From the NCBI GenBank assembly GCA_963730365.1, contig CAVSRM010000003.1:186001-250000 (forward strand): a stretch of 64,000 bases of DNA, given 5' to 3'. The stretch comes from Fodinibacter sp963730365 (GTDB lineage: Bacteria; Actinomycetota; Actinomycetes; Actinomycetales; Dermatophilaceae). This document shows positions 9,115 to 17,322 of this stretch, one piece after another. The translations under genes and the position numbers were made by a program. The notes beneath the pieces are model-generated. The model was not told where the DNA came from, searched no databases, and saw only the letters and a program-made list of their open reading frames with translations. The first letter of the stretch is position 1. Each line of letters starts with the position of its first letter.

Positions 9115-10578
9115 ATGCGCCACGCAAAGATCGTCTGCACGCTCGGGCCCGCCACGACCTCGCCGAAGGACCTGCGCGAGCTCGTGGCAGCGGGCATGGA
9201 CGTCGCACGACTCAACCTGAGCCACGGTGACCACGCCGACCACGAGCTCGTCTACCGCGACATCCGCAAGGCCAGCGATGAGGCCGGCCGCGCCGTCGGG
9301 GTCCTCGTCGACCTGCAGGGCCCGAAGATCCGCACGGCGCGCTTCGCCGACGGACCCGTCGAGCTCGTCCCGGGCGCGAGCTTCACCATCACCACCCGGG
9401 ACGTGCCCGGCGACGTCGACGAGGTCGGCACGACGTATGCCGGGCTGCCGGGTGACGTCTCGGAGGGCGACCGCATCCTCATCGACGACGGCAAGCTCCA
9501 GCTCGTCGCCACCGAGGTCACCTCCACCGACGTCGTCTGCCGGGTCATCGACGGCGGGACGCTGTCGAACAACAAGGGCATCAACCTCCCCGGTGTCGCC
9601 GTGTCGGTCCCCGCGCTCACCGAGAAGGACGAGGAGGACCTGCGGTGGGCCCTGCGGATGCGCGTCGACATGATCGCGCTGTCCTTCGTCCGGAGCCCGG
9701 ACGACATCCTCGGGGTGCACCGCATCATGGACGAGGAGGGCGTGCGGCTCCCGGTGATCGCCAAGGTCGAGAAGCCCCAGGCGGTGGAGTACCTTGACGA
9801 GATCATCCGGGCCTTCGACGGGGTCATGGTCGCCCGCGGGGACCTCGGGGTGGAGATGCCGCTCGAGGAGGTCCCCCTCGTCCAGAAGCGGGCCTGCGAG
9901 ATCGCCCGCCGCCGCGCCAAGCCCGCCATCGTCGCCACCCAGGTGCTCGAGTCGATGATCGAGAACAGCCGGCCCACCCGGGCCGAGGCGTCGGATGCCG
10001 CTAATGCCGTGCTCGACGGCGCGGACGCCCTCATGCTCTCGGGGGAGACCAGCGTGGGCAAGCACCCGTTCGCAGCGGTCCGGACGATGGCCCGGATCAT
10101 CAAGAACACCGAGGAGCACGGCTTGCACCGGATCCGCCCGCTCGGGACCCGCCCCAACTCCAAGGGCGGGGCGGTCACCGCTGCGGCGGCCGAGATCGGT
10201 GACCTGCTGGGAGCGAAGTACCTCATCACCTTCACCACCGGAGGCGACTCCTCCCGCCGGTTGGCCCGGGTGCGCCCGCGCATCCCCATGCTGGCCTTCA
10301 CCCCCAACCAGTGGACGCGCAGCCAGCTGGCGCTCACGTGGGGCGTCGAGACGTTCCTCGTCGACGATGCGCGTCACACCGACGAGATGGCGATGCAGGT
10401 CGATGAGGTGCTGCTCGCCGCGGGACGCGTGAAGGAGGGTGACAACGTCATCATCGTCGCCGGCTCGCCCCCCGGCATCCCCGGATCGACGAACGCCCTG
10501 CGGGTCCACCGCATCGGCGATGCCAAGAACCGGGTGGCCCCGGCCTACAGCGACATCGCGACGACCCGGACCGTCTGA
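9115..10578 (+). CDS. pyk: Pyruvate kinase
   Basis: Converts phosphoenolpyruvate and ADP to pyruvate and ATP, the last step of glycolysis. The 487-residue length is normal for actinobacteria. The N-terminus (MRHAKIVCTLGPA) is typical. The active-site signature with the catalytic Lys reads VIAKVEKPQAVEYLDEII, followed by the metal- and substrate-binding MVARGDLGVE. A GTG nine bases upstream is in frame, but ATG 9115 is preferred: it gives the usual N-terminus and lies 7 bases after a TAAGGT -10 box, so the message is probably leaderless. The gene stands between the gltBD operon and a tRNA-Leu gene. Confidence 0.96.
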   Translation: MRHAKIVCTLGPATTSPKDLRELVAAGMDVARLNLSHGDHADHELVYRDIRKASDEAGRAVGVLVDLQGPKIRTARFADGPVELVPGASFTITTRDVPGDVDEVGTTYAGLPGDVSEGDRILIDDGKLQLVATEVTSTDVVCRVIDGGTLSNNKGINLPGVAVSVPALTEKDEEDLRWALRMRVDMIALSFVRSPDDILGVHRIMDEEGVRLPVIAKVEKPQAVEYLDEIIRAFDGVMVARGDLGVEMPLEEVPLVQKRACEIARRRAKPAIVATQVLESMIENSRPTRAEASDAANAVLDGADALMLSGETSVGKHPFAAVRTMARIIKNTEEHGLHRIRPLGTRPNSKGGAVTAAAAEIGDLLGAKYLITFTTGGDSSRRLARVRPRIPMLAFTPNQWTRSQLALTWGVETFLVDDARHTDEMAMQVDEVLLAAGRVKEGDNVIIVAGSPPGIPGSTNALRVHRIGDAKNRVAPAYSDIATTRTV

Positions 10579-10599
10579 TCACCCAGCCGAGGCCGTCGG

Positions 10600-10605
10600 T
10601 ATGCT
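10600..10605 (+). promoter_or_regulatory. -10 box (TATGCT) of the tRNA-Leu / pdtaR transcript
   Basis: TATGCT ends 12 bases before the mature 5' end of the tRNA, giving a short 5' leader for RNase P. No other promoter is visible for pdtaR. Confidence 0.5.
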
Positions 10606-10617
10606 GAGCGCGCCCCG

Positions 10618-10700
10618 GCCGGGGTGGTGGAATGGCAGACACGGAGCACTCAAAATGCTCTGCCCGCAAGGGCGTGCGGGTTCAAGTCCCGCTCCCGGCA
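10618..10700 (+). tRNA. tRNA-Leu, anticodon CAA
   Basis: An 83-base class II tRNA. The acceptor stem pairs GCCGGGG with TCCCGGC (one G-U pair), with discriminator A at 10700. The anticodon stem GAGCA/TGCTC encloses the loop CTCAAAA, so the anticodon is CAA and reads TTG codons. A long variable arm typical of tRNA-Leu follows (about TGCCCGCAAGGGCG), then the T arm GCGGG-TTCAAGT-CCCGC. The 3' CCA is not encoded: the base after the discriminator is c, followed at once by the ATG of pdtaR. Confidence 0.95.
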
Positions 10701-10701
10701 C

Positions 10702-11295
10702 ATGACCGATAGCGCATCCCCACGCAAGCGCGTCCTCGTCGCCGAGGACGAGGCCATCATCAGGATCGACCTCGCCGAGATGCTCGGTGAGGCCGGCTAC
10801 GACGTCGTCGGCCAGGCCGGCGACGGCGAGCAGGCCGTCGAGCTCACCCGTTCCCTGCGCCCGGACATCGTCATCATGGACGTCAAGATGCCGGTCATGG
10901 ACGGCATCACGGCCGCCGAGACCATCGCCAAGGAGCGGATCTGCCCGGTGGTGATGCTCACCGCCTTCAGCCAGACCGAGCTCGTCGAGCGGGCGAGGGA
11001 CGCCGGCGTCATGGCCTACGTCGTCAAGCCGTTCACCGCCGGCGACGTGACGCCCGCACTGGACATCGCGTTGTCGCGCTGGGCGGAGCTGAAGACCCTG
11101 GAGTCGGAGGTGGCCGACCTCGGGGAGCGCCTCGAGACCCGCAAGGCCGTCGACCGGGCCAAGGGGGTGCTCATGGCCAAGCTGAAGATCACCGAGGCGG
11201 AGGCCTTCCGCTGGCTGCAGAAGACCGCCATGGACCGGCGGATGGGGATGCGCGAGGTGGCCGAGGCCGTGGTGGCCGGGATGGAGAAGGCCTGA
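10702..11295 (+). CDS. pdtaR: ANTAR-domain response regulator (PdtaR type)
   Basis: 197 residues. The receiver domain (about 9-125) has the acidic pair Glu15/Asp16, phospho-acceptor Asp60 (VIMDVKMPV), Thr87 and Lys109. A coiled linker leads into an ANTAR RNA-binding domain (about 140-192, with RAKGVLMAK and AFRWLQKTAM). The family acts as an antiterminator activated by a histidine kinase, PdtaS in mycobacteria, which is not in this window. ATG 10702 begins one base after the last base of the tRNA. The message must therefore be released by tRNA 3' processing or be read within the tRNA precursor, and there is no room for a Shine-Dalgarno sequence. Expression should follow the tRNA promoter. Confidence 0.92.
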   Translation: MTDSASPRKRVLVAEDEAIIRIDLAEMLGEAGYDVVGQAGDGEQAVELTRSLRPDIVIMDVKMPVMDGITAAETIAKERICPVVMLTAFSQTELVERARDAGVMAYVVKPFTAGDVTPALDIALSRWAELKTLESEVADLGERLETRKAVDRAKGVLMAKLKITEAEAFRWLQKTAMDRRMGMREVAEAVVAGMEKA

Positions 11296-11328
11296 CCTTG
11301 GCCTGACCCGGCCGTTCTCGGTGCTCGC

Positions 11329-12102
11329 TCAGCGGATGGCGATGACGAGCGAGGTGAGGAGCGGCGCCACGACGAGCGCCGGCAGCATGTCCCCGACGGG
11401 GACGTCACGGACCCTCAGCAGGCGCAGGGCGATTCCGGCGAGGAGCAGGCCGCCGGTGGCCGTCAGGGCGGCGATGTGCGCGCCGGGCACGAGGGAGCCC
11501 AGCAGGACGCCCACCACGGTCAGCAGGCCCTGGATGACGGCCACGGACACGGCGGAGAAGAGCACCCCGACGCCGAAGCTCGCGGCGAACGCCATCGCGG
11601 CGAAGCCGTCGAGGACCGACTTCAGGGCGAGCTGGTCGATGCCTCGTCCCAGCCCGTCGCTCAGCGCGCCGAGGATCGTCAGCGGGCCGACGCAGAAGAG
11701 CAGGGATGCGGTGAGCCAGCCTTCGATGAACCTCTCCCGCGCGGCGTGGTCGGTGCCGGCCTCGCTGCTCCAACGGCGCGAGACCATCCGCTGGATGGCG
11801 CCGGCCAGGCCCTCGAGCCGACTCTCGATCCCGATGAGCGATCCGATGACCGAGCCGATGAGGAGGGAACCGAGCACGATGAGCACCGGGGCGCCGCTCC
11901 CGGTGGCGGCCACGAGGGCCGGATCGGTGACGGAGGCTGCCGACAGCCCCGCGACGAGGAGGGTGACCAGCCCGAGGGCATCGGTGACGACCGACCGCGT
12001 GCTCTCCCGCAGCCGGTGGCCCACCGCCATGCCGACACCCGCGCCGAGAAGCACGGTCACGACGTTGAGGACGGTTCCCGCACCGGGAAAGAGGGAGGTC
12101 AC
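11329..12102 (-). CDS. DUF554 family membrane protein
   Basis: 257 residues, GTG start at 12102. Several hydrophobic segments are spread over the whole length, with the Gly-rich stretch GTVLNVVTVLLGAGVGMAVG at the N-terminus and paired helices with GSLLIGSVIGSLIGIE in the middle. This matches the DUF554 family (YdfK/YqgA), whose transport or other role is unproven. A -10 box (TAGGCT) lies six bases before the start codon, so the message is probably leaderless. It converges with pdtaR with a 33-base gap. Confidence 0.85.
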   Translation of the reverse strand: MTSLFPGAGTVLNVVTVLLGAGVGMAVGHRLRESTRSVVTDALGLVTLLVAGLSAASVTDPALVAATGSGAPVLIVLGSLLIGSVIGSLIGIESRLEGLAGAIQRMVSRRWSSEAGTDHAARERFIEGWLTASLLFCVGPLTILGALSDGLGRGIDQLALKSVLDGFAAMAFAASFGVGVLFSAVSVAVIQGLLTVVGVLLGSLVPGAHIAALTATGGLLLAGIALRLLRVRDVPVGDMLPALVVAPLLTSLVIAIR

Positions 12103-12108
12103 CGCCGC

Positions 12109-12114
12109 AGCCTA
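12109..12114 (-). promoter_or_regulatory. -10 box (TAGGCT) of the DUF554 gene, leaderless spacing
   Basis: On the minus strand TAGGCT is followed by 6 bases and then the GTG at 12102. Confidence 0.55.
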
Positions 12115-12168
12115 CGAGAGGCGTCGACCGCTCATCGATCCGGTCTTCCGGCGCCCAGCCTTGGGGTC

Positions 12169-12174
12169 TAGGGT
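12169..12174 (+). promoter_or_regulatory. Predicted -10 box (TAGGGT) of the GNAT gene
   Basis: TAGGGT lies 62 bases before ATG 12237. Unlike most genes here, this one would have a leader of about 55 bases and a strong Shine-Dalgarno sequence. Confidence 0.4.
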
Positions 12175-12236
12175 CGGGGCTCGGGTGCGTGGTGAGAACC
12201 ATGCCGCTCGCCGAGACGGATCGATCAGGAGGACCC

Positions 12237-12806
12237 ATGCTGCGGCGTACTGTCGACGTGATCCCCGTCGGGGACGACCTCCAGGACATCACCCGCCTGT
12301 GGTTGACCGCGAAGGTCGACGGCGGCACCACCGAGCAGGCGGCGTCACGCGTGGTCAGCGACGGGCGGCTCGCCGCGGCACTGCGCCGACCGGGGGTACA
12401 GGCCTTCCTGGCCCGGGTGGACCGTGAGCCCGTCGGGTACGCGATCACCAGCGACAACCCGTTCGGGGTGAGCCCCAGCCCCGAGATCTCGGTCGAACAG
12501 ATGTGGGTGGCTCCCGAGGCGCGCCGCCTCGGAGTGGCCAAGGCGCTGCTGACGGCCGTTCTCGCCGCTGCCGAGCGCGCGGGGTGCGAGCACGTCGTGT
12601 CGAACGTCCCGACGGCCAGCCGGGACGCCAACCGCTTCTTCGCGCGCCTGGGGTTCAGCTCGGTCGTGGTGCGAAGAGTCGTGCCGACCAGCCTCCTGCG
12701 TCGCAGGCTCGCCCCCGAGACCTCCGAGAGCGGCACCGTGCTGCTGCGCCGACGCCGCAGCCTGCGCCACCGCGCCGACCCGCCGCTGGCGTCCCGCTCG
12801 GCCTGA
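12237..12806 (+). CDS. GNAT-family N-acetyltransferase
   Basis: 189 residues. ATG 12237 was chosen because a perfect AGGAGG (12228-12233) precedes it; longer in-frame starts from GTG 12189 lack one. The acetyl-CoA binding motif A is clear at about 87-105 (VEQMWVAPEARRLGVAKALL), followed by the helix and the NRFFARLGF strand typical of GNAT proteins at 132-140. The substrate cannot be told from sequence; candidates are an amino group on a small molecule or a protein. It converges with the thioesterase gene with 23 bases between the stops. Confidence 0.85.
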   Translation: MLRRTVDVIPVGDDLQDITRLWLTAKVDGGTTEQAASRVVSDGRLAAALRRPGVQAFLARVDREPVGYAITSDNPFGVSPSPEISVEQMWVAPEARRLGVAKALLTAVLAAAERAGCEHVVSNVPTASRDANRFFARLGFSSVVVRRVVPTSLLRRRLAPETSESGTVLLRRRRSLRHRADPPLASRSA

Positions 12807-12829
12807 CCCGGGCGCCGGTCCGCGGCAGC

Positions 12830-13294
12830 TCAGCTCCCCGGCGGGGCATCCCGGATGAGGCAGGTGATCCGGGAGGTGCAGATGCGCTTGCCCCGGTCGT
12901 CGGTCACGACGACCTCGAAGCTGGCCAGGGTGCGACCCAGGCTCAGCGGCCGTGCCGTGCCGGTGACGAGGCCGGAGCGGGCGGCGCGGTGGTGCGTGGC
13001 GTTGATGTCGAGCCCGACGACGGCCTTGCCCGGCCCGGCGTGCAGGCCCGCCCCGAGCGAGCCGAGGGACTCGGCGAGGACGACTGAGGCACCGCCGTGG
13101 AGCAGGCCGTAGGGCTGGGTGTTCCCCTCCACCGGCATGGTCGCGACGAGGCGCTCGGCGCTCGCCTCGACCACCTCGATGCCCATCCGGCGATCCAGCG
13201 AGGTCGGGTTCATCGCGTACATCGCCCTGACGGCGGCCATCAGGTCGGCGTCCGCGCTGGGAGAGTGGTCCGGGGCGGGGGTGGTGTCGGTCAT
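12830..13294 (-). CDS. PaaI-type hotdog-fold thioesterase
   Basis: 154 residues with the hotdog signature GLLHGGASVVLAESLGS: His66-Gly-Gly and the acidic catalytic residue Glu75. This pattern belongs to PaaI/MenI-like acyl-CoA thioesterases, which hydrolyse CoA thioesters such as hydroxyphenylacetyl-CoA or 1,4-dihydroxy-2-naphthoyl-CoA. A menaquinone role (MenI) is possible because actinobacteria use menaquinone, but no men gene is nearby. The ATG at 13294 is separated from polA, on the other strand, by only 19 bases. A CAGCCT box seven bases upstream suggests a leaderless message. Confidence 0.88.
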   Translation of the reverse strand: MTDTTPAPDHSPSADADLMAAVRAMYAMNPTSLDRRMGIEVVEASAERLVATMPVEGNTQPYGLLHGGASVVLAESLGSLGAGLHAGPGKAVVGLDINATHHRAARSGLVTGTARPLSLGRTLASFEVVVTDDRGKRICTSRITCLIRDAPPGS

Positions 13295-13300
13295 GGTGGA

Positions 13301-13307
13301 TAGGCTG
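13301..13307. promoter_or_regulatory. Overlapping divergent -10 boxes of polA and the thioesterase gene
   Basis: The plus strand reads TAGGCT (13301-13306), 7 bases before the polA GTG at 13314. The minus strand reads CAGCCT (13307-13302), 7 bases before the thioesterase ATG at 13294. One 7-base element could therefore serve both directions. Confidence 0.5.
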
Positions 13308-13313
13308 CCACGC

Positions 13314-15995
13314 GTGAAGCTGCTCCTCCTCGACGGACACTCCCTGGCCTACCGCGCGTTCTTCGCCCTCCCGGCCGAGAACTTCTCGACGAGCACGGGG
13401 CAGCACACCAATGCCGTCTACGGCTTCACGGCGATGCTCATCAACGTCCTGCGCGACGAGGCGCCGACCCACGTCGGGGTCGCGTTCGACGTGTCCCGGC
13501 AGACCTTCCGGCTCGAGGAGTACGCCGAGTACAAGGCGGGGCGCTCCAAGACTCCCACCGAGTTCAGTGGGCAGCTCCCGCTGCTGCGCGAGGTCCTCGA
13601 CGCCCTGCGCATCCGGCACGTCGGCATCGAGGGCTTCGAGGCCGACGACGTCATCGCCACGCTCACGCGCCAGGCCGTGGAGCAGGGCCACGAGGTCGTG
13701 CTGTGCACCGGCGACCGAGACGCCTTCCAGCTGGTCTCCGACAAGGTCACCCTGCTCTATCCCGTGCGCGGGGTGTCCGAGGTCTGGCGGATGGACCCGG
13801 CGGCCGTCGAGGAGAAGTACCTCGTGCCGCCCGAGCGCTACAGCGACCTCGCGGCGCTCGTCGGCGAGAGCAGCGACAACCTGCCCGGGGTGCCCGGCGT
13901 CGGTCCGAAGACGGCGGCCAAGTGGCTCGGGCAGTTCGGCGACCTCACCGGCGTCGTCGCGCACGTCGACGAGATCAAGGGCAAGGCGGGGGAGTCGCTG
14001 CGCGAGCACCTCGACGGCGTCCTGCGCAACCGGCGCCTCAACCGTCTCGTCGACGACGTGGAGCTGCCCCTGACCGTGGACGACCTCGAGCGCCGCACGT
14101 GGGACCGTGAGGAGGTGCACACCGTCTTCGACGGTCTCGAGTTCCGGGTGCTGCGCGACCGCCTGTTCGCCACGTTCGACGTGGAGACCGACGAGGTCGA
14201 GGGTGGCTTCGACCTCGAGGGTCACGTGCTCAGCGCGGACGAGGCGCTGTCCCGGCTGGCCGACGCCGCCACGGCCCGCACGCCACACGGTCTCGTCGTC
14301 GCGGGTCACTACAGGGCCGGCACCGGCGACGCGGAGGCGATCTCCATCGCCGGTTCCGACGACACCTCGGCGCACCTCGACCTCACCACCCTGACCCCGG
14401 AGCAGGACGCCGTCCTCACCGCATGGCTCGCGGACCCCGAGGCGCCCAAGGTCCTCCACGACGCCAAGCCCCAGGTCCAGGCGCTGTCGACGCGGGGGAT
14501 GGCCCTGAGCGGAGTCACCAGCGACACGGCGCTCGCGGCCTACCTCGTCCGGCCCGACCAGAGGTCCTACGACCTCGAGGACCTCGTCGTGCGCCACCTC
14601 GGCCGCGAGCTCAAGGCCGACTCCGACGGGGTCTCCGGCCAGGGCCAGCAGGGCATGCTCGACGTCGAGGTCGACGGTGACTCGGCGGCCCGCGATGCGA
14701 TGGTGCGGGCTCGGGCCGTGCTCGAGCTGTCCGAGGTGCTCGCCCAGCGGCTCGAGGAGACCGGAGGCAGCGAGCTGCTCCGTGACCTCGAGCTGCCGCT
14801 CGTCGACATCCTCGCGGCGATGGAGCGCACCGGCATCGCCGTCGACGAGTCGGCCCTCACCGCCCTCGAGGCCGACTTCGCCGCGAAGATGCGCCAGGCC
14901 CAGCAGGACGCCTACGACGCCATCGGCCGGGACGACGTCAACCTCGGCAGCCCGAAGCAGCTCCAGGAGGTGCTCTTCGACCAGCTGGGCATGCCCAAGA
15001 CCAAGCGCACCAAGACCGGGTACACCACGGATGCCGATGCGCTGGCCGACCTGTTCGTCAAGACCGAGCACCCGTTCCTCGAGGCGCTCCTGCGCCACCG
15101 CGACACGAGCCGGCTCCGGGTCACCGTCGAGGGGCTCATCAAGTCGGTCGCGCCCGACCGGCGGATCCACACGACCTACCTCCAGACGATCGCCGCGACC
15201 GGCCGGTTGTCCTCGACCGACCCCAACCTGCAGAACGTGCCGATCCGCACCGAGGAGGGCCGCCGGATCCGCGAGGTGTTCGTCGTCGGCGAGGGCTTCG
15301 AGTCGCTCATGTCGGCCGACTACAGCCAGATCGAGATGCGGATCATGGCCCACCTCTCCGGCGACGAGGGGCTGATCGAGGCGTTCCGCACGGGGGAGGA
15401 CCTGCACCGGTTCGTCGGCAGCCGGGTGTTCGCGGTCGAGCCCGACGAGGTCACCCCCGAGATGCGGAGCAAGGTCAAGGCGATGAGCTACGGCCTCGCC
15501 TACGGCCTGTCGGCGTTCGGCCTGTCCAAGCAGCTGACGATCTCCACCGGCGAGGCCCAGGGGCTCATGGACGAGTACTTCGCCCGGTTCGGCGGGGTCC
15601 GCGACTACCTGCGCGAGGTCGTCGCCCGGGCCCGTGCCACGGGATACACCGAGACGATGCAGGGCCGGCGCCGCTACCTGCCCGACCTCACGAGCGACAA
15701 CCGCCAGCGCCGCGAGATCGCCGAGCGGATGGCGCTCAACGCCCCGATCCAGGGCTCGGCGGCCGACATCATCAAGCTCGCCATGCTCGGGGTCGACGCA
15801 GCGCTCACGGCGGAGGGTGCCCGGTCCCGAATCCTGCTCCAGGTGCACGACGAGCTCGTGCTCGAGGTCGCGCCGGGGGAGCGGGAGTCACTCGAGGCAA
15901 TGGTGCGGCGGGAGATGGGCGCCGCGATGGAGATGGACGTTCCGCTCGACGTCAGCGTCGGGGTCGGTCGTTCGTGGCACGACGCCGCACACTGA
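13314..15995 (+). CDS. polA: DNA polymerase I
   Basis: 893 residues. PolA fills gaps in excision repair and removes Okazaki primers. The N-terminal 5' nuclease domain (about 1-300) has LLLDGHSLAYRAFFALP and the FEADDVIATL, GDRDAFQLV and GVPGVGPKTA motifs. The middle domain (about 310-480) lacks clear proofreading carboxylates, as in mycobacterial PolA. The polymerase domain has motif A (SADYSQIEMRI, near 667-677), motif B (KAMSYGLAYGLS) and motif C (QVHDELVLEV, near 844). GTG 13314 is preferred over ATG 13293 because it lies seven bases after TAGGCT; ATG 13293 would overlap the divergent thioesterase start. Confidence 0.96.
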   Translation: MKLLLLDGHSLAYRAFFALPAENFSTSTGQHTNAVYGFTAMLINVLRDEAPTHVGVAFDVSRQTFRLEEYAEYKAGRSKTPTEFSGQLPLLREVLDALRIRHVGIEGFEADDVIATLTRQAVEQGHEVVLCTGDRDAFQLVSDKVTLLYPVRGVSEVWRMDPAAVEEKYLVPPERYSDLAALVGESSDNLPGVPGVGPKTAAKWLGQFGDLTGVVAHVDEIKGKAGESLREHLDGVLRNRRLNRLVDDVELPLTVDDLERRTWDREEVHTVFDGLEFRVLRDRLFATFDVETDEVEGGFDLEGHVLSADEALSRLADAATARTPHGLVVAGHYRAGTGDAEAISIAGSDDTSAHLDLTTLTPEQDAVLTAWLADPEAPKVLHDAKPQVQALSTRGMALSGVTSDTALAAYLVRPDQRSYDLEDLVVRHLGRELKADSDGVSGQGQQGMLDVEVDGDSAARDAMVRARAVLELSEVLAQRLEETGGSELLRDLELPLVDILAAMERTGIAVDESALTALEADFAAKMRQAQQDAYDAIGRDDVNLGSPKQLQEVLFDQLGMPKTKRTKTGYTTDADALADLFVKTEHPFLEALLRHRDTSRLRVTVEGLIKSVAPDRRIHTTYLQTIAATGRLSSTDPNLQNVPIRTEEGRRIREVFVVGEGFESLMSADYSQIEMRIMAHLSGDEGLIEAFRTGEDLHRFVGSRVFAVEPDEVTPEMRSKVKAMSYGLAYGLSAFGLSKQLTISTGEAQGLMDEYFARFGGVRDYLREVVARARATGYTETMQGRRRYLPDLTSDNRQRREIAERMALNAPIQGSAADIIKLAMLGVDAALTAEGARSRILLQVHDELVLEVAPGERESLEAMVRREMGAAMEMDVPLDVSVGVGRSWHDAAH

Positions 15996-16007
15996 CGAGC
16001 CGTCAGT
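15991..16007. repeat. Inverted repeat covering the convergent polA and flippase stops
   Basis: ACTGACG and CGTCAGT are 7-base arms with a 3-base centre. The polA TGA lies in one arm and the flippase stop in the other. There is no T-run, so function as a terminator is doubtful. Confidence 0.3.
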
Positions 16008-17268
16008 CGTCGGCGTCGACGCGCGAGATGCTGGCGGAGATCGCCGCGTCCTCTTCCGTCGGCACGACGTAGTCGTCCGCCCAGGTCACGACGACGAGGG
16101 CGAGGAGGAGCGCTGCGTCGACCGAGAGCACGAGGAGGAGGAGGGCGTGGCCGGTGGAGACGAGGGGCAGGGCGACGAGCACCAGCCCGAGGGCGCCCCA
16201 CATCCACCAGACCGCCGACCGGTGGCCGCGGGCCAGGGCCGTCTGCACCAAGAGCTGCAGCATCGCCGTCACGGTGCCGAGCAGCGCGAAGAGCCAGAGG
16301 TCCGGCTCGACCGCCGCGTAGGCCGGGCCTCCCACGAAGACCAGGGCCAGGCCCGGGAACAGGATCGCACCGACCACCGCGACGCCACCGATGGCCGCGA
16401 CGATGGCCAGGCCGATGAGGTGGAGGTGCCGGTGACCTCCCCGACGGGCGAGCGCCGGGAACGCCATGACGGTGACGAACGTCGGCAGGAAGAGCACCCC
16501 CTTGGCGAGGATGAGCCCGGCTGCGTAGAGCCCTGACTCAGACGCCGGCAACGTGGCGCGCGCGACGAAGACGTCGACCTGGGTGAGGACGAAGAAGGCC
16601 AGCAGCGTGTGGGAGTCGTGCAGCACCTCCCGCAGGATGGCCGCGGGCCGGTCCGGGCTCTCCGTGCCACCGCGCGGCGCCTCGCGGGAGACGAGGACGT
16701 GACCCAGCGCGATCGGCACGAGGCTCCCGAGAGCGACCCCGCACATCGCCCCGAGGGGGGTGGGCCAGATGACGAGGACGGCTCCACCGACGAGGAGCCG
16801 ACCGGCCCCACTTGCAGCACTCAGGGATGCGTAGCCGGACCAGCGACGTCGGCCCTGGAGCAGGCCGAGCTGCACCCCCGTGACGGTCAGGGCGGCAGCG
16901 ATCACCGCAACAGTCGCCGCCGTCGCCCAGCTGGTGAGGTTGAACGCGGCGACGGCCAGGGGCGAGGCGAGCAGGCAGACGGCCCCCAGCACGCCGGCGG
17001 CGCGCACTCCGGTGGCGAGCATGGTGGACGCGGGAGCGCCGTCGCCGAGCACCGCGATGCGCCGTGCCGTCGTGGCCTGGATGCCCAGGGCGAGCACGTT
17101 CACCACGAGCACGACGCCCATGAGGGCGGCGACCGCAGAGTAGTCCTCGGGCCCGAGGAGGCGGGCGGCCAGCAGGGTGTAGGCGTAGGCCGCGGCATTC
17201 ATGACCGTCATTCCGACGGCGACGAGGCCCGCACCTCGGGCGATCGCGCCCTTACCCCGCACCGACAC
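16003..17268 (-). CDS. Polysaccharide flippase-like membrane protein (MOP superfamily)
   Basis: 421 residues, GTG start at 17268, with about a dozen hydrophobic segments. The N-terminus (GAGLVAVGMTVMNAAAYAYT, then LLGPEDYSAVAALMG) is the pattern of Wzx/RfbX-type lipid-linked saccharide flippases of the MATE/MOP superfamily. A short acidic tail closes the protein. It heads a block of polysaccharide genes and diverges from a GT-C-like gene, so it probably moves a lipid-linked glycan precursor across the membrane. The cargo is unknown. A -10 box (TAGCCT) lies seven bases before the start, so the message is probably leaderless. Confidence 0.8.
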   Translation of the reverse strand: MSVRGKGAIARGAGLVAVGMTVMNAAAYAYTLLAARLLGPEDYSAVAALMGVVLVVNVLALGIQATTARRIAVLGDGAPASTMLATGVRAAGVLGAVCLLASPLAVAAFNLTSWATAATVAVIAAALTVTGVQLGLLQGRRRWSGYASLSAASGAGRLLVGGAVLVIWPTPLGAMCGVALGSLVPIALGHVLVSREAPRGGTESPDRPAAILREVLHDSHTLLAFFVLTQVDVFVARATLPASESGLYAAGLILAKGVLFLPTFVTVMAFPALARRGGHRHLHLIGLAIVAAIGGVAVVGAILFPGLALVFVGGPAYAAVEPDLWLFALLGTVTAMLQLLVQTALARGHRSAVWWMWGALGLVLVALPLVSTGHALLLLVLSVDAALLLALVVVTWADDYVVPTEEDAAISASISRVDADD

Positions 17269-17275
17269 GGGTCAC

Positions 17276-17281
17276 AGGCTA
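17276..17281 (-). promoter_or_regulatory. -10 box (TAGCCT) of the flippase gene, leaderless spacing
   Basis: On the minus strand TAGCCT is followed by 7 bases and GTG 17268. It faces away from the plus-strand box at 17310. Confidence 0.55.
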
Positions 17282-17309
17282 CGGTGCCGACCGGGACCAC
17301 CCTGCCAAC

Positions 17310-17315
17310 TAGGGT
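17310..17315 (+). promoter_or_regulatory. -10 box (TAGGGT) of the GT-C-like gene, leaderless spacing
   Basis: TAGGGT is followed by 7 bases and GTG 17323. Confidence 0.6.
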
Positions 17316-17322
17316 GACGAGA

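Noticed and set aside
7630..10509. A 959-codon minus-strand frame across gltD and pyk
   Set aside because: It spans two well-supported genes on the other strand and shows no family motif.
13293..13313. ATG 13293 as the polA start
   Set aside because: It overlaps the thioesterase start codon and lies upstream of the -10 box. GTG 13314 gives the family-typical N-terminus and exact 7-base spacing.
12345..15848. An 1,167-codon minus-strand frame across polA
   Set aside because: A shadow of polA; it also crosses the GNAT and thioesterase genes.
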